Of a stretch of DNA of 64,000 bases, positions 44,497 to 52,809 are shown piece after piece. The stretch lies in NCBI RefSeq assembly GCF_007830735.1, contig NZ_VLLN01000008.1, positions 1 through 64,000 on the forward strand, given 5' to 3'. Made by a program: the position numbers and the translations under genes. The notes under the pieces are model-generated. The model did not search any database. It was not told the origin of the DNA and saw nothing but the letters and a program-made list of their open reading frames with translations. Numbering within the stretch: position 1 is the stretch's first letter; each line of letters opens with the position of its first letter. This DNA comes from Geobacter argillaceus. GTDB taxonomy: Bacteria > Desulfobacterota > Desulfuromonadia > Geobacterales > DSM-12255.

Positions 44497-44604
44497 AAAC
44501 ACGGAGACACGGAGGAAGGCACCATCTAAAACCGAGGCCAGCAGGCATATCGTTTGTAACCAAAACGCTTTGCTCTTCTCTGTGCCCTCCGTGTCTCCGT
44601 GTTT
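44497..44604. repeat. 19-bp inverted repeat pair between hrcA and grpE
   Basis: AAACACGGAGACACGGAGG (44497-44515) and its exact reverse complement (44586-44604) flank 70 bases. The unit fills most of the 164-base gap between hrcA and grpE. It could fold as a long hairpin in the operon mRNA or be the ends of a small mobile element. Confidence 0.75.
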
Positions 44605-44621
44605 GAATGGCTCTTGGGGAA

Positions 44622-45653
44622 TTACTCCAGCTCCAGCACCCGGCTCACCAGCTTGGCCGTATAGTCGACAATCGGGATAACCTTGGCGTACCCCATGCGG
44701 GTCGGGCCGATAACCCCCAGGACCCCGAGGGTGTTTTTGCCGGTGGCATAGGTAGAGGTAATCAGGCTCAGTCCCGACAGGGGACCCAGGCGCGATTCGG
44801 AGCCGATGAAAATATTGATCCCCGGTGCGGTCAGGCAGCGGTCCAGCAGCTGCACCAGATGCCCCTTCTGTTCAAAGGCCCGGAAGATCTCCTTCATCCG
44901 CTCCACATCGGCAAACTCGGGGAGATCCAGAATGTTGGACTGTCCCTCGATGAACAGTTCGGAATCGTCGTCCGGGAGGGAGAGCCGGGAAAGGTCGAGC
45001 ACCCGGGCGAGCATGTTGTCGTACCGCGCCTTCTCCGAGGCCATCTCCTCGATGATCCGCTGCTTTACCTCGGCGATGGTCAGCCCCTGAAGGAACTCGG
45101 TCAGGTAATTCCCCATGGCAACCAGATCAACGGGCGACAGCTCCGTATCCGTCTCGACAATCTTGTTCTGAACGGTGCCGTTCTGCAGGACGAAGATGGC
45201 CAGGACCCGGCGCCCCCCCAACCTGACGAATTCCACGTGGCGGAAGACATTGGCCGAGACGTGAGGGGTCGCCACCACCCCCATGTAATGGGAGATGGAG
45301 GAGAGCATCCGGCTGGTCTCCTTCAGGACATCGCCTACCTGTTTACCCCTGATGTCGCAATGCCGCTTGATCTGTTCCCGCTCCCCCCGCCCTATGGCAC
45401 GCACCTCCAGGAGCGAGTCGACATAGAGGCGGTAGGCCTTGTCCGTGGGAACCCGGCCAGCCGAGGTGTGGGGGGAGGCGAGAAACCCCATCTCCTCCAG
45501 ATCAGCCATGACGTTGCGAATGGTGGCCGGCGACAGGTCCAGGCCGTACCGGTGGCTGATGGTCCTGCTCCCCACCGGCTCTGCCGTCGAGATGTAGTCC
45601 TCGATGATCGCTTCGAGGATCTGCTTGCCCCGATCACTCAATTCGTCGCGCAT
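44622..45653 (-). CDS. hrcA: Heat-inducible transcription repressor HrcA
   Basis: HrcA binds CIRCE operators and represses class I heat-shock genes; its folding depends on GroEL in known cases. The 343-residue protein has an N-terminal winged helix ('ILEAIIEDYISTAEPVGSRTI', 'LSPATIRNVMADLEEMGFL') and the GAF-like HrcA domain. The start ATG follows AGGAG. It heads the hrcA-grpE-dnaK-dnaJ operon and is preceded by a promoter with an overlapping CIRCE element, so it controls itself. Confidence 0.97.
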   Translation of the reverse strand: MRDELSDRGKQILEAIIEDYISTAEPVGSRTISHRYGLDLSPATIRNVMADLEEMGFLASPHTSAGRVPTDKAYRLYVDSLLEVRAIGRGEREQIKRHCDIRGKQVGDVLKETSRMLSSISHYMGVVATPHVSANVFRHVEFVRLGGRRVLAIFVLQNGTVQNKIVETDTELSPVDLVAMGNYLTEFLQGLTIAEVKQRIIEEMASEKARYDNMLARVLDLSRLSLPDDDSELFIEGQSNILDLPEFADVERMKEIFRAFEQKGHLVQLLDRCLTAPGINIFIGSESRLGPLSGLSLITSTYATGKNTLGVLGVIGPTRMGYAKVIPIVDYTAKLVSRVLELE

Positions 45654-45700
45654 GGCTCCTGGTCCCTTGGGACCGGTTTGTCCGGTCCCTTAAAACAAGA

Positions 45701-45727
45701 TTAGCACTCTCCAGCGATGAGTGCTAA
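45701..45727. promoter_or_regulatory. CIRCE operator
   Basis: This is a perfect TTAGCACTC-N9-GAGTGCTAA inverted repeat, identical to the canonical CIRCE element. It lies 47 bases ahead of hrcA and just downstream of the -10 box, where bound HrcA would block transcription. Confidence 0.97.
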
Positions 45728-45735
45728 CTGTGCTA

Positions 45736-45764
45736 AAGGTAATGACAAGGGTGAAGTTTGTCAA
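45736..45764 (-). promoter_or_regulatory. Vegetative promoter of the hrcA-grpE-dnaK-dnaJ operon
   Basis: On the minus strand, TTGACA (45759-45764) and TACCTT (45736-45741) are separated by 17 bases. The -35 is a perfect sigma-70 box and the CIRCE operator begins 8 bases downstream of the -10. Confidence 0.75.
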
Positions 45765-45810
45765 GTGGATTCCCGGATAAATCCGGCTTCCACGCCTCAC
45801 GAAACCCGGG

Positions 45811-46953
45811 TCAGACGAAAGCTGCAAAGACCCGGTTGGCCAGCAGCAGGCCCTGCCGGGTGAGGCGAAGCCGGTCGCCGTCCCTCTCCAGCAGGCCGGC
45901 AGCGATCTGCGCGTCGATCTCCGTGGGCCAGGCCTCGGCCAGCCCCAGCCCGAAGGCGGCACAAAAGGCAACATCACTCACCCCTTCCAGCAGCCGTAAG
46001 CCGAGGAACATGAACTCGCTCCGGGCCTCCTCTTCGGTCAGGGCTGCCCGGTCCAGTTCTGCCGGGAATCCGGCAACGATTGTATCCCGGTACGCAGTGA
46101 GCTCCGGCGGGTTGTGCCACCGCACCCCCCACCCGCCCGCCAGGAACGAGTGGGCGCCGGCACCGAACCCCAGATAGCTGCCACGCCGCCAGTAGACCTG
46201 GTTGTGGCGGGAGCGCCAACCGGGCCGGGCGAAGTTGGCGATCTCGTACGGCTCGAAACCGGCAACAGCCAGGGTATCCCTGCTCGTTTCGATCATCCGT
46301 ACCGACTCCTCCTCGTCCGGCAGCTCAAGCTCGCCGCGCACCAGCGACGCCGCAAACGGGGTCCCCTCTTCGATGGACAGGCCATAGGCCGAGACATGTT
46401 CCGGGCCAAGGGCAACGGCCTCCCGGAGGGTATTCTGCCATTGCCCCAAGGTCTGGCCGGGCAGGGAGTGGATCAGATCGATCCCCAGGTTATCGAAGCC
46501 GGCCCGGCGGGCGAGGGCCACTGCCTGCCTCGCCTCGGCAGCAGTGTGCACCCGGCCCAGGATGGCCAGGAAGCGATCATCCAGAGACTGGACGCCGAGA
46601 GAGAGGCGGTTCACCCCGGCAGACCGGTAACCGCCAAGGGTTGCGGCAGTGACGGTACCGGGGTTAGCCTCCAGGGTCACCTCGGCGTCGGCGGTCAGGT
46701 GGAAACGGCGCACCGCCGCCTCGACCAACCGGGCCACCAACTCAGGGGCAAGGAGCGAAGGGGTGCCGCCGCCGAGGTAGAGGGTCGTCGCGGTCACCGG
46801 GGCATCAAGCATTGCAGAGCGCAGCGACATCTCCTTGATCAGCAGGTCCGTGTATTCCTCAAGGGAGAACGGGGCCACGGCCACGGAATTGAAGTCGCAG
46901 TAGCGGCATTTCTGCACACAGAAGGGGATATGGAGGTAGATGGATACCGGCAT
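45811..46953 (-). CDS. hemW: HemW-like radical SAM protein (haem chaperone)
   Basis: This 380-residue radical SAM protein has the cluster motif C12-x3-C16-x2-C19 in 'CVQKCRYCDFNS', 'YLGGGTPSLL', 'EANPGTV' and 'NRLSLGVQS'. The lack of an N-terminal HemN extension before the cluster and the length (about 380) point to HemW, which binds haem and delivers it, rather than to the coproporphyrinogen dehydrogenase HemN, so older 'coproporphyrinogen III oxidase' labels should be avoided. The ATG at 46953 starts 'MPVSIYLHIPF'; a much longer frame to 47967 overlaps the nitrilase gene antisense and is rejected. Confidence 0.9.
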   Translation of the reverse strand: MPVSIYLHIPFCVQKCRYCDFNSVAVAPFSLEEYTDLLIKEMSLRSAMLDAPVTATTLYLGGGTPSLLAPELVARLVEAAVRRFHLTADAEVTLEANPGTVTAATLGGYRSAGVNRLSLGVQSLDDRFLAILGRVHTAAEARQAVALARRAGFDNLGIDLIHSLPGQTLGQWQNTLREAVALGPEHVSAYGLSIEEGTPFAASLVRGELELPDEEESVRMIETSRDTLAVAGFEPYEIANFARPGWRSRHNQVYWRRGSYLGFGAGAHSFLAGGWGVRWHNPPELTAYRDTIVAGFPAELDRAALTEEEARSEFMFLGLRLLEGVSDVAFCAAFGLGLAEAWPTEIDAQIAAGLLERDGDRLRLTRQGLLLANRVFAAFV

Positions 46954-47005
46954 GGAGTCACTATATCCGAACGGGACAAGAGGCACCAGCCGATTCACTC
47001 TTCCC

Positions 47006-47034
47006 TTGTCTGGACCGGTAAAACGCAGTAAATT
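47006..47034 (+). promoter_or_regulatory. Candidate promoter of the nitrilase-family gene
   Basis: TTGTCT (47006-47011) and TAAATT (47029-47034) are 17 bases apart, about 30 bases ahead of the start at 47065. It lies in the 111-base gap shared with divergent hemW. Confidence 0.5.
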
Positions 47035-47064
47035 GTGCCATCGTGAGAGAACAGGAGGTCGCCC

Positions 47065-47844
47065 ATGTCCCGTACCGTCAAAACCGTTGCACTCCAGTTC
47101 ACCATTACCCTCGGCGAGATCGAGCCCAACCTGGCCCATGTCCGTACCAAGCTGGCACGCCTGGCCAGGGAGGGTACCCAGCTGGTGGTGCTGCCGGAGA
47201 TGTGGGCCACCGGCTTTGCCTACAAAAAGCTGAATGAACTGGCCCTCCGGACGGCTGGCATCGTGGAGGAGCTTGCCGACCTGTCCCGGCAGTATGGCAT
47301 GGTGATTGTCGGCAGCCTGCCCGAGCCCCACGACGGCAAGGTCTACAACTGCGCCTATGTCCTGGACAACGGGGTACTGAAAGGGAAGTACCGGAAGATC
47401 CACCTCTTTTCCCTCATGCAGGAGGACCGCTTCTTCGACGGCGGCGACTCCTGGCTTCTGGTGGAGACCAGCGTCGGCAAACTCGGCGTCTTCATCTGCT
47501 ATGACCTCCGCTTTCCGGAGTTGGCCAGGCGGTTGGCCGTAGAGGGGGCAGAGATCCTGGTGGTCCCGGGCGAATGGCCGAAACCGAGAGACGAGCATTG
47601 GCGCGCTCTCCTGCTCGGCCGGGCCATCGAAAACCAGCTGTTCGTGGTGGCTGCCAACTGCTGCGGCCTCGTCGGCAAGCTCGATTTTTTCGGCATGAGC
47701 ATGGTCATCGGCCCCAAAGGTGAGGTCCTGGCCGAGGGAGGCTACGAGCAGGCAGCCGTTACCGCCACCATCGACTTCGACGAGATGGCTGCCTGGCGGG
47801 AGCAGATCCCCTGCTTCGATGATCGTAAACCGGATTGCTATTGA
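47065..47844 (+). CDS. Nitrilase-superfamily carbon-nitrogen hydrolase (omega-amidase-like)
   Basis: This 259-residue amidase has the catalytic triad Glu45 ('LPEMWATGF'), Lys111 ('YRKIHLF') and Cys145 ('FICYDLRFPE'). Length and spacing fit the branch of YafV/omega-amidase (2-oxoglutaramate amidase) and similar metabolite-repair enzymes. The start has AGGAGG 7 bases upstream. It precedes the Tol cluster on the same strand but a separate promoter at 47851 serves the latter. The true substrate is unknown. Confidence 0.87.
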   Translation: MSRTVKTVALQFTITLGEIEPNLAHVRTKLARLAREGTQLVVLPEMWATGFAYKKLNELALRTAGIVEELADLSRQYGMVIVGSLPEPHDGKVYNCAYVLDNGVLKGKYRKIHLFSLMQEDRFFDGGDSWLLVETSVGKLGVFICYDLRFPELARRLAVEGAEILVVPGEWPKPRDEHWRALLLGRAIENQLFVVAANCCGLVGKLDFFGMSMVIGPKGEVLAEGGYEQAAVTATIDFDEMAAWREQIPCFDDRKPDCY

Positions 47845-47850
47845 AATCTG

Positions 47851-47879
47851 TTGACTTGCCCGAGACAGAGGACTATTTA
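47851..47879 (+). promoter_or_regulatory. Promoter of the tolQRAB operon
   Basis: TTGACT (47851-47856) and TATTTA (47874-47879) are 17 bases apart and begin 6 bases after the nitrilase stop. The leader to tolQ is about 95 bases and contains a palindromic repeat. Confidence 0.6.
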
Positions 47880-47905
47880 GTAACCCGGTAGCAACCAGAA
47901 CAGCA

Positions 47906-47960
47906 GTAGGGGCAGACCTCGTGTCTGCCCAATTCGGGCGATCACAAGGATCGCCCCTAC
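47906..47960. repeat. Compound palindromic repeat in the tolQ leader
   Basis: This is a 55-base member of the GTAGGGGC...GCCCCTAC family with two hairpins (GGGCAGAC/GTCTGCCC and GGGCGATC/GATCGCCC). It lies between the promoter and the tolQ ribosome site, so it will be transcribed as structured 5' leader. Confidence 0.85.
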
Positions 47961-47982
47961 CCCGCACCGGAGGTGTTCCACA

Positions 47983-48657
47983 GTGTCTCTCTTTGCCGGC
48001 ACCGGCCTCGTCGTCAAACTGGTCCTCTTCGTCCTGCTCTATTTCTCGGTCGTCTCCTGGGGGATCATCTTCTACAAGTTACTCCAGGTCCACCGCGCCA
48101 ACAGCGAGTCCGAGCGGTTCCTGGATTTTTTCTGGAAAACCAAGCGGTTCGACGCCATTAACAGCCAACTGGACCGGTTCGCCAATGCCCCCCTGTCGGT
48201 TCTCTTCAGCGAAGGATACAGTGAGCTGAAGAAGCTGATGGAGAGAGGGGAGGAAAAGGCCGATCCGACCGTCATCAGCACCGACCTGGGGGGGATCGAC
48301 AACATCGCCCGGGCCCTGCGGCGGGCCACCACCTCCGAGATCACCCGGCTGGAAAAATACACGACCTTCCTGGCCACCACCGGCTCCACCGCTCCGTTCA
48401 TCGGCCTTTTCGGTACGGTCTGGGGGATCATGACCGCCTTCAAGGGGATCGGCGAGACCGGTTCCGCTTCTCTGGCCGTGGTCGCCCCCGGCATCGCCGA
48501 GGCCCTCATCGCCACGGCCATCGGCCTGGTGGCAGCCATCCCTGCGGTCATGGCCTACAACCACTTCCAGCACAAGATCAGGGTGCTGATCGGTGAGATG
48601 GACAATTTTTCCACTGAATTTCTCAACATCGTCCAACGGTCCATTGCGAAGAAATAG
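47983..48657 (+). CDS. tolQ: Tol-Pal proton channel subunit TolQ
   Basis: TolQ forms with TolR the proton-driven motor that energises the Tol-Pal system during outer membrane constriction. The 224-residue MotA/TolQ/ExbB family protein has three hydrophobic segments (about 6-28, 127-150, 165-190) with the conserved 'STAPFIGLFGTVWGIM' at the second. The start is GTG at 47983 with GGAGG 9 bases upstream. ExbB is an alternative name, but the tolB and pal neighbours decide for TolQ. Confidence 0.93.
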   Translation: MSLFAGTGLVVKLVLFVLLYFSVVSWGIIFYKLLQVHRANSESERFLDFFWKTKRFDAINSQLDRFANAPLSVLFSEGYSELKKLMERGEEKADPTVISTDLGGIDNIARALRRATTSEITRLEKYTTFLATTGSTAPFIGLFGTVWGIMTAFKGIGETGSASLAVVAPGIAEALIATAIGLVAAIPAVMAYNHFQHKIRVLIGEMDNFSTEFLNIVQRSIAKK

Positions 48658-48666
48658 GATGACGCC

Positions 48667-49077
48667 ATGGAGATAGGAAGCAGAAACAACGATCGCGGCA
48701 CCATGTCCCAGATCAACGTCACACCGCTGGTGGACGTGATGCTGGTGCTCCTGGTGATCTTCATGGTGACGGCACCCATGATGCAGCAGGGGGTGCAGGT
48801 CAACCTTCCCAAGGCAGATACCAAGTCACTGAGCGCCAAGGAAGAGGCGATCGTCGTCTCAATCGACCGCCAGGGGAAATTTTTCATCGACCGGACCGAG
48901 GTCCCCGGCGGTTCTTTGAAGGACAAGCTCACCGCTCTCCTGGCCAACCGGACCAAAAAGGAAGTCTTTCTCAAGGCGGATCGCGACGTCCCTTACGGTG
49001 AAGTAGTCCGCGCCATGGCCGAGATCAAGGGGGCCGGTGTGGAACGCCTCGGCATGGTCACCGAGCCCGCCCGGTAG
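48667..49077 (+). CDS. tolR: Tol-Pal motor subunit TolR
   Basis: TolR is the single-span partner of TolQ; its membrane Asp carries the proton. The 136-residue protein has 'INVTPLVDVMLVLLVIFMV' with the key Asp23 in the membrane helix (17-36), then a periplasmic ExbD/TolR domain. It starts 9 bases after tolQ with AGGATG upstream and ends 2 bases before tolA. Confidence 0.94.
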   Translation: MEIGSRNNDRGTMSQINVTPLVDVMLVLLVIFMVTAPMMQQGVQVNLPKADTKSLSAKEEAIVVSIDRQGKFFIDRTEVPGGSLKDKLTALLANRTKKEVFLKADRDVPYGEVVRAMAEIKGAGVERLGMVTEPAR

Positions 49078-49079
49078 CA

Positions 49080-49862
49080 ATGACCCATTCGCTGCACCGC
49101 ACAGAACAGGGGCCCGGATGGATGTTTCTGGGCTCCTTCCTGCTCCACGCCTTGGCATTCCTGCTCAGCACCTACGTCCATACCTTCCTGCCCGCGCCGA
49201 TCGAGGAGCCCGTCTACTACGTGGACGTGGTAAACCTGCCGGTGGCCTCTCCCCGGGCCGGCAGCCCCACCCCTGGCAAGGCCCCGGAGACGGTTGCACC
49301 AGTCGCTCCGCCTGAGCAGAAGGCCCCCATGACACTTCCTGCCAAGCAAGCGGACAAGGCAAAAACCAAGAATCCTGCTCCAGCAAAACAGCCAACCCAG
49401 GCGGCGCCCGGCGGTAAGGCCGCGGCAGGCGGCGACGAGGCCGCGCGTCTGGACGAACGGATGAAGCAAATGGAACAGCGTGCAGAGGCCAAGCACGAAG
49501 AGGCGGCCCTGGAAGCCCTCCAGCGGAAGCATGCCGGAGGGGGCCGCGCCGGCATGCCGGCCGGCACAGGCACCCAGGCCGGCAGCGACTACGGTTCCTA
49601 TCTCCAGTCGCGGCTGCGGGACGCCCTGGCCCAGACCATTGCCTACCAGAGCAGACGTCCGGAAACTGCGGTCCGGCTCGTCGTCGACCGGAACGGCAAG
49701 TTGGTCCGCACGGTCATGGAACGAAGCTCCCGCGACCCCCTCTTCAACGATGCGGTCATGCGCGCCATTGAAAAGGCCAAAGCCTCCTTTCCCCCCCCTC
49801 CCAACGGCAAGGAGTTTGAAAAACTCTTTGTGTTCAGCCCTGAAGAGGTCAGCAAGCGATGA
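49080..49862 (+). CDS. tolA: TolA-like protein with TonB C-terminal domain
   Basis: TolA spans the periplasm and links the TolQR motor to Pal/TolB at the outer membrane. The 260-residue protein has one membrane segment at about 15-35, a Pro/Ala-rich linker, a charged helix ('ARLDERMKQMEQRAEAKHEEAALEALQRKH' region) and a TonB-like C-terminal domain (about 175-258). It is much shorter than E. coli TolA (about 420), mainly in the helix. It overlaps tolB by the ATGA form. Confidence 0.88.
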   Translation: MTHSLHRTEQGPGWMFLGSFLLHALAFLLSTYVHTFLPAPIEEPVYYVDVVNLPVASPRAGSPTPGKAPETVAPVAPPEQKAPMTLPAKQADKAKTKNPAPAKQPTQAAPGGKAAAGGDEAARLDERMKQMEQRAEAKHEEAALEALQRKHAGGGRAGMPAGTGTQAGSDYGSYLQSRLRDALAQTIAYQSRRPETAVRLVVDRNGKLVRTVMERSSRDPLFNDAVMRAIEKAKASFPPPPNGKEFEKLFVFSPEEVSKR

Positions 49863-51145
49863 AACGTTTCCTTCTGCTCATACTCGTCCTGGCAATCGCC
49901 GGCATGCCGGCAACACTCCTCAGCCAGGAGGAGTTCATCAGGGTGACCGCCCCCGGCAATAAGCCGCTCACCCTTATGGTAGCGCCGCCGGTCCCCCTGG
50001 ACAGCGCCCCCCAGGATGCCATCGCCAGGGAGGTGACCGAGCTCTTCCAGTTCGACCTGACCCTGGCCGGTTCCTTTACCGTTACGACCCCGATAGTTAC
50101 CGAGAACCGCGGCATACGGCCCGGCGAGTTCTCGTTCGCCCCCTGGCAGAACGCCGGCGCCACCCTGCTCATCAAATCCGGCTATACCGTCAACGGTTCG
50201 ACACTGATCCTGGAGTTCCGCCTCTATGACGTGATCCGCGAACGGGAGCTGCTGGCCAAGCGCTACTCGGGGAACATAAAGGAGCTGCGCCGGATGGCCC
50301 ACACCTTCAGCGACGATCTGCTGCTGATCGTCACCGGGGAGCGGGGTCCCTTCACCGGGAAGGTTGCCTTCGTCTCCAAGGCGTCCGGCAACAAGGAACT
50401 CTACCTGATGGATTACGACGGCTTCAATCTCCAGCGCCTCACCAACAACGGGTCCATCAACCTGAACCCGGACTTTTCGCCCAACGGTCGCGAGCTGATC
50501 TATACCTCCTATAAAAAGGGGAATCCCGACCTCTACCGCCGGGAGCTGTTTACCGGGGCCGAGGCACGAACCTCCTCCAGCCGCGGCATCAACGTCACCG
50601 GCAGTTGGTCCCCGGATGGCAAGCGGATCGCCCTGGCCCTGAGCAAGGACGGCAATTCCGAAATCTACCTGATCAACCGGGACGGCAAGCAGCCGACCCG
50701 CCTGACCAACAATCCGGCCATCGACGTCTCGCCGGCCTGGTCACCCGACGGCCGGCAGATCGCCTTTGTCTCCGACCGGCTGGGCAAACCTCAGGTGTTC
50801 GTGATGAACGCCGACGGCAGCAGCGTCCGCCGCCTGACCACCGAGGGGGCCTACAACGTCAGCCCCCGCTGGTCGCCCAAAGGGGACCGGATCGTTTACT
50901 GCCGGCAGCAGGGGGACTTCCAGATCCATTCGATCAACACCGACGGAAGCGGAGATGTCCAGCTCACCTCCCAAGGGAGCAACGAACACCCCCGCTGGTC
51001 CCCTGATGGCCGTTTCATCGTCTTCAGTTCCACCAGGGACGGCCGGGAATCGATCTACGTGATGCGTGCCGACGGCAGCGGCCAGACCAGGGTTTCCCGC
51101 GGGAAGGCAAACGACTCCCATCCCACCTGGTCGGTACGCTGGTAG
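49859..51145 (+). CDS. tolB: Tol-Pal protein TolB
   Basis: TolB is the periplasmic protein that binds Pal and is released by TolA. The 428-residue protein has a signal peptide ('FLLLILVLAIAGMPATLLS'), a D1 domain to about 155 and a six-bladed beta propeller. The blades show repeated 'WSPDGKRIA', 'WSPDGRQIA', 'WSPKGDRIV' and 'WSPDGRFIV' motifs. Length matches the family (about 430). It overlaps tolA and is followed by a separate promoter for pal. Confidence 0.95.
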   Translation: MKRFLLLILVLAIAGMPATLLSQEEFIRVTAPGNKPLTLMVAPPVPLDSAPQDAIAREVTELFQFDLTLAGSFTVTTPIVTENRGIRPGEFSFAPWQNAGATLLIKSGYTVNGSTLILEFRLYDVIRERELLAKRYSGNIKELRRMAHTFSDDLLLIVTGERGPFTGKVAFVSKASGNKELYLMDYDGFNLQRLTNNGSINLNPDFSPNGRELIYTSYKKGNPDLYRRELFTGAEARTSSSRGINVTGSWSPDGKRIALALSKDGNSEIYLINRDGKQPTRLTNNPAIDVSPAWSPDGRQIAFVSDRLGKPQVFVMNADGSSVRRLTTEGAYNVSPRWSPKGDRIVYCRQQGDFQIHSINTDGSGDVQLTSQGSNEHPRWSPDGRFIVFSSTRDGRESIYVMRADGSGQTRVSRGKANDSHPTWSVRW

Positions 51146-51173
51146 CTCATGAAAAATGTAACGTGATATCTGC

Positions 51174-51201
51174 TTGAAATGAGAGGTTGCTGGTGTATAA
51201 T
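51174..51201 (+). promoter_or_regulatory. Promoter of pal
   Basis: TTGAAA (51174-51179) and a perfect TATAAT (51196-51201) are 16 bases apart, about 50 bases before the pal start. It gives pal its own expression, as known for the abundant Pal lipoprotein in other bacteria. Confidence 0.7.
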
Positions 51202-51254
51202 TCAGCCGGCTACGCCTGATTCATTATTTTTCGTACCCCATGAAGGAGGAGACA

Positions 51255-51836
51255 ATGCGCAAGGGAGTGTTCGGTTTGGCGGTGGTGCTCTGCTCAGGCA
51301 TGCTGTTTGTCGGCGGTTGTGCCAAAGAAGAACTGGTAAAGAAGGACGAACCGGTGGCACCTTCCCAAGCGCCGGTAGCGCAGCCGGCCACGCAACAGGC
51401 CCAGGTGCCGACCGAGCCGGTACAAAGCCAGCCCGTCAAGGATAGCACTGCCGTCAACGGAGTCGTTGCAGACAGCCAGACGACTGTAGCCCGGGCACCG
51501 GAAGTCAAGCTCCAGACGGTCTATTTCGATTTTGATTCCTCTGTGCTGACCCAGGCGTCGCGGGACACCCTGTACGGCAACGCCGAGTACCTGCTGAAGA
51601 AGTACAACGGGACGATTCAGGTTGAAGGCCATTGCGACGAGCGTGGTTCCGACGAGTACAACCTGGCCCTGGGCGAGAAGCGGGCCAAGGCGGCCCTGAA
51701 TTATCTGACCACCCTCGGAGTGCCGACCAACAGGCTCTCCTTCATCAGCTACGGCAAGGAGAAACCGGCCGATCCGGGCCATGACGAGGCTGCCTGGGCC
51801 AAAAACCGTCGGGCAGAATTTGTCATTACCAAGTAG
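51255..51836 (+). CDS. pal: Peptidoglycan-associated lipoprotein Pal
   Basis: Pal anchors the outer membrane to peptidoglycan. The 193-residue precursor has a lipoprotein signal ending at Cys22 ('LFVGGC'), a Pro/Gln/Val-rich linker (about 30-80) and an OmpA-like domain ('VYFDFDSSVLTQASR', 'VEGHCDERGSDEYNLALGEKRA', 'NRRAEFVI'). The ATG at 51255 follows AAGGAGGAG; an ATG at 51240 overlaps this site. A terminator follows. Confidence 0.96.
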   Translation: MRKGVFGLAVVLCSGMLFVGGCAKEELVKKDEPVAPSQAPVAQPATQQAQVPTEPVQSQPVKDSTAVNGVVADSQTTVARAPEVKLQTVYFDFDSSVLTQASRDTLYGNAEYLLKKYNGTIQVEGHCDERGSDEYNLALGEKRAKAALNYLTTLGVPTNRLSFISYGKEKPADPGHDEAAWAKNRRAEFVITK

Positions 51837-51860
51837 TAGCTACATACTTTGAGACAAGAG

Positions 51861-51884
51861 GGAGCCGGCATCGGCTCCTTTTTG
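51861..51884 (+). terminator. Intrinsic terminator after pal
   Basis: A 7-bp stem GGAGCCG/CGGCTCC with loop GCAT (51861-51878) is followed by TTTTT. It lies between pal and cpoB, so cpoB depends on read-through or on an unrecognised promoter. Confidence 0.7.
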
Positions 51885-51913
51885 CTATGTAACGTTTTTT
51901 CCGGGAGGTTTGA

Positions 51914-52741
51914 ATGAAGCACAGCACTATCAGGTTTCTTCTGGCCGCTGGGGTCTGTCTCCTGGCCGGGTGTGCCACCAGGAGCGACATGGATTCGACC
52001 ATGCGAGACCTGGAAGAGATGAAAGGGCGCCTGCTGACCATGGAAAAAGAAGTCGGCGGTGTTAAGACCGAGACCAGGGAAGGACTGGAAAAAAGTACCC
52101 ATGGGCTGCTGAAAGAGGTGGAAAGTCAGCGGAAAATCGTGGCTGACCTGCAGGCGACCCTTGACAGCACCAAGGTGGACATGCAGGTCCTGGCCGGGAA
52201 AGTAGACGATCTCTCCCTGGCAGGCAAGAAGCCTGCCGAGGAGTTGTCGCTCCTGCGGGAGGATACGGGGCGGCGCATCACTACCGTGGAAGAGCGGCTC
52301 GGCAAGTTGGAGAAGGGGTTGGACGAGGTCCGCAAACAGGCTGCCGATGCCGCGGCCAAGACCCAGTCAACGCCTGACGGTCTGTACCAGCAGGGACGGG
52401 ACGCGTACAAGGCCGGCAACATGGCCAAGGCCCGGGAATCCTTCACCGCATTCCTGGAGAAGTATCCAAAGCACGAGCTGGCGGTTAATGCCCGCTATTG
52501 GCTGGGTGAGACTTGGTACGGCGACAAAAACTACGAACAGGCGATCCTGGAATACCAGAAGGTGATCAAGGAGTTCCCGGGCAGGGAAAAGGTGCCGGCC
52601 GCCATGCTGAAGCAGGCCCTGGCCTTCCGGGAGCTGGGAGATACGAAAAGCGCCCGCTTCATTCTGAAGAAGATTGTCGAGGACTTTCCCCTGTCCGAAG
52701 AGGCGGGACCGGCCAAGGTAAAGCTGAAAGAGCTGAAGTAG
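51914..52741 (+). CDS. cpoB: Tol-Pal system protein CpoB/YbgF
   Basis: CpoB coordinates outer membrane constriction with septal peptidoglycan synthesis in E. coli. The 275-residue protein has a lipobox with Cys20 ('LLAGC'), a long coiled coil (about 28-150, the trimerisation part) and C-terminal TPRs ('YQQGRDAYKAGNMAKARESF', 'YWLGETWYGDKNYEQAILEYQKV', 'ALAFRELGDTKSARFILKKI'). The E. coli protein is soluble, whereas this one looks like a lipoprotein. GGGAGG precedes the start. Confidence 0.92.
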   Translation: MKHSTIRFLLAAGVCLLAGCATRSDMDSTMRDLEEMKGRLLTMEKEVGGVKTETREGLEKSTHGLLKEVESQRKIVADLQATLDSTKVDMQVLAGKVDDLSLAGKKPAEELSLLREDTGRRITTVEERLGKLEKGLDEVRKQAADAAAKTQSTPDGLYQQGRDAYKAGNMAKARESFTAFLEKYPKHELAVNARYWLGETWYGDKNYEQAILEYQKVIKEFPGREKVPAAMLKQALAFRELGDTKSARFILKKIVEDFPLSEEAGPAKVKLKELK

Positions 52742-52752
52742 GTCAAACAATC

Positions 52753-52800
52753 AATAAAAAAACGAAAGGCGGGGTCATTCCCGCCTTTCGTTTTTTTATT
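52753..52800. terminator. Bidirectional terminator between cpoB and hemE
   Basis: A long inverted repeat with core CGAAAGGCGGG (52763-52773) and CCCGCCTTTCG (52780-52790) is extended by A7 and T7 runs on the two sides. It is a symmetrical intrinsic terminator serving convergent cpoB and hemE. Confidence 0.9.
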
Positions 52801-52809
52801 GATCAAATT

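Noticed and set aside
46954-47967. N-terminal extension of the hemW frame by about 338 codons
   Set aside because: The extension is antisense to the nitrilase gene; the HemW family starts at the ATG at 46953.
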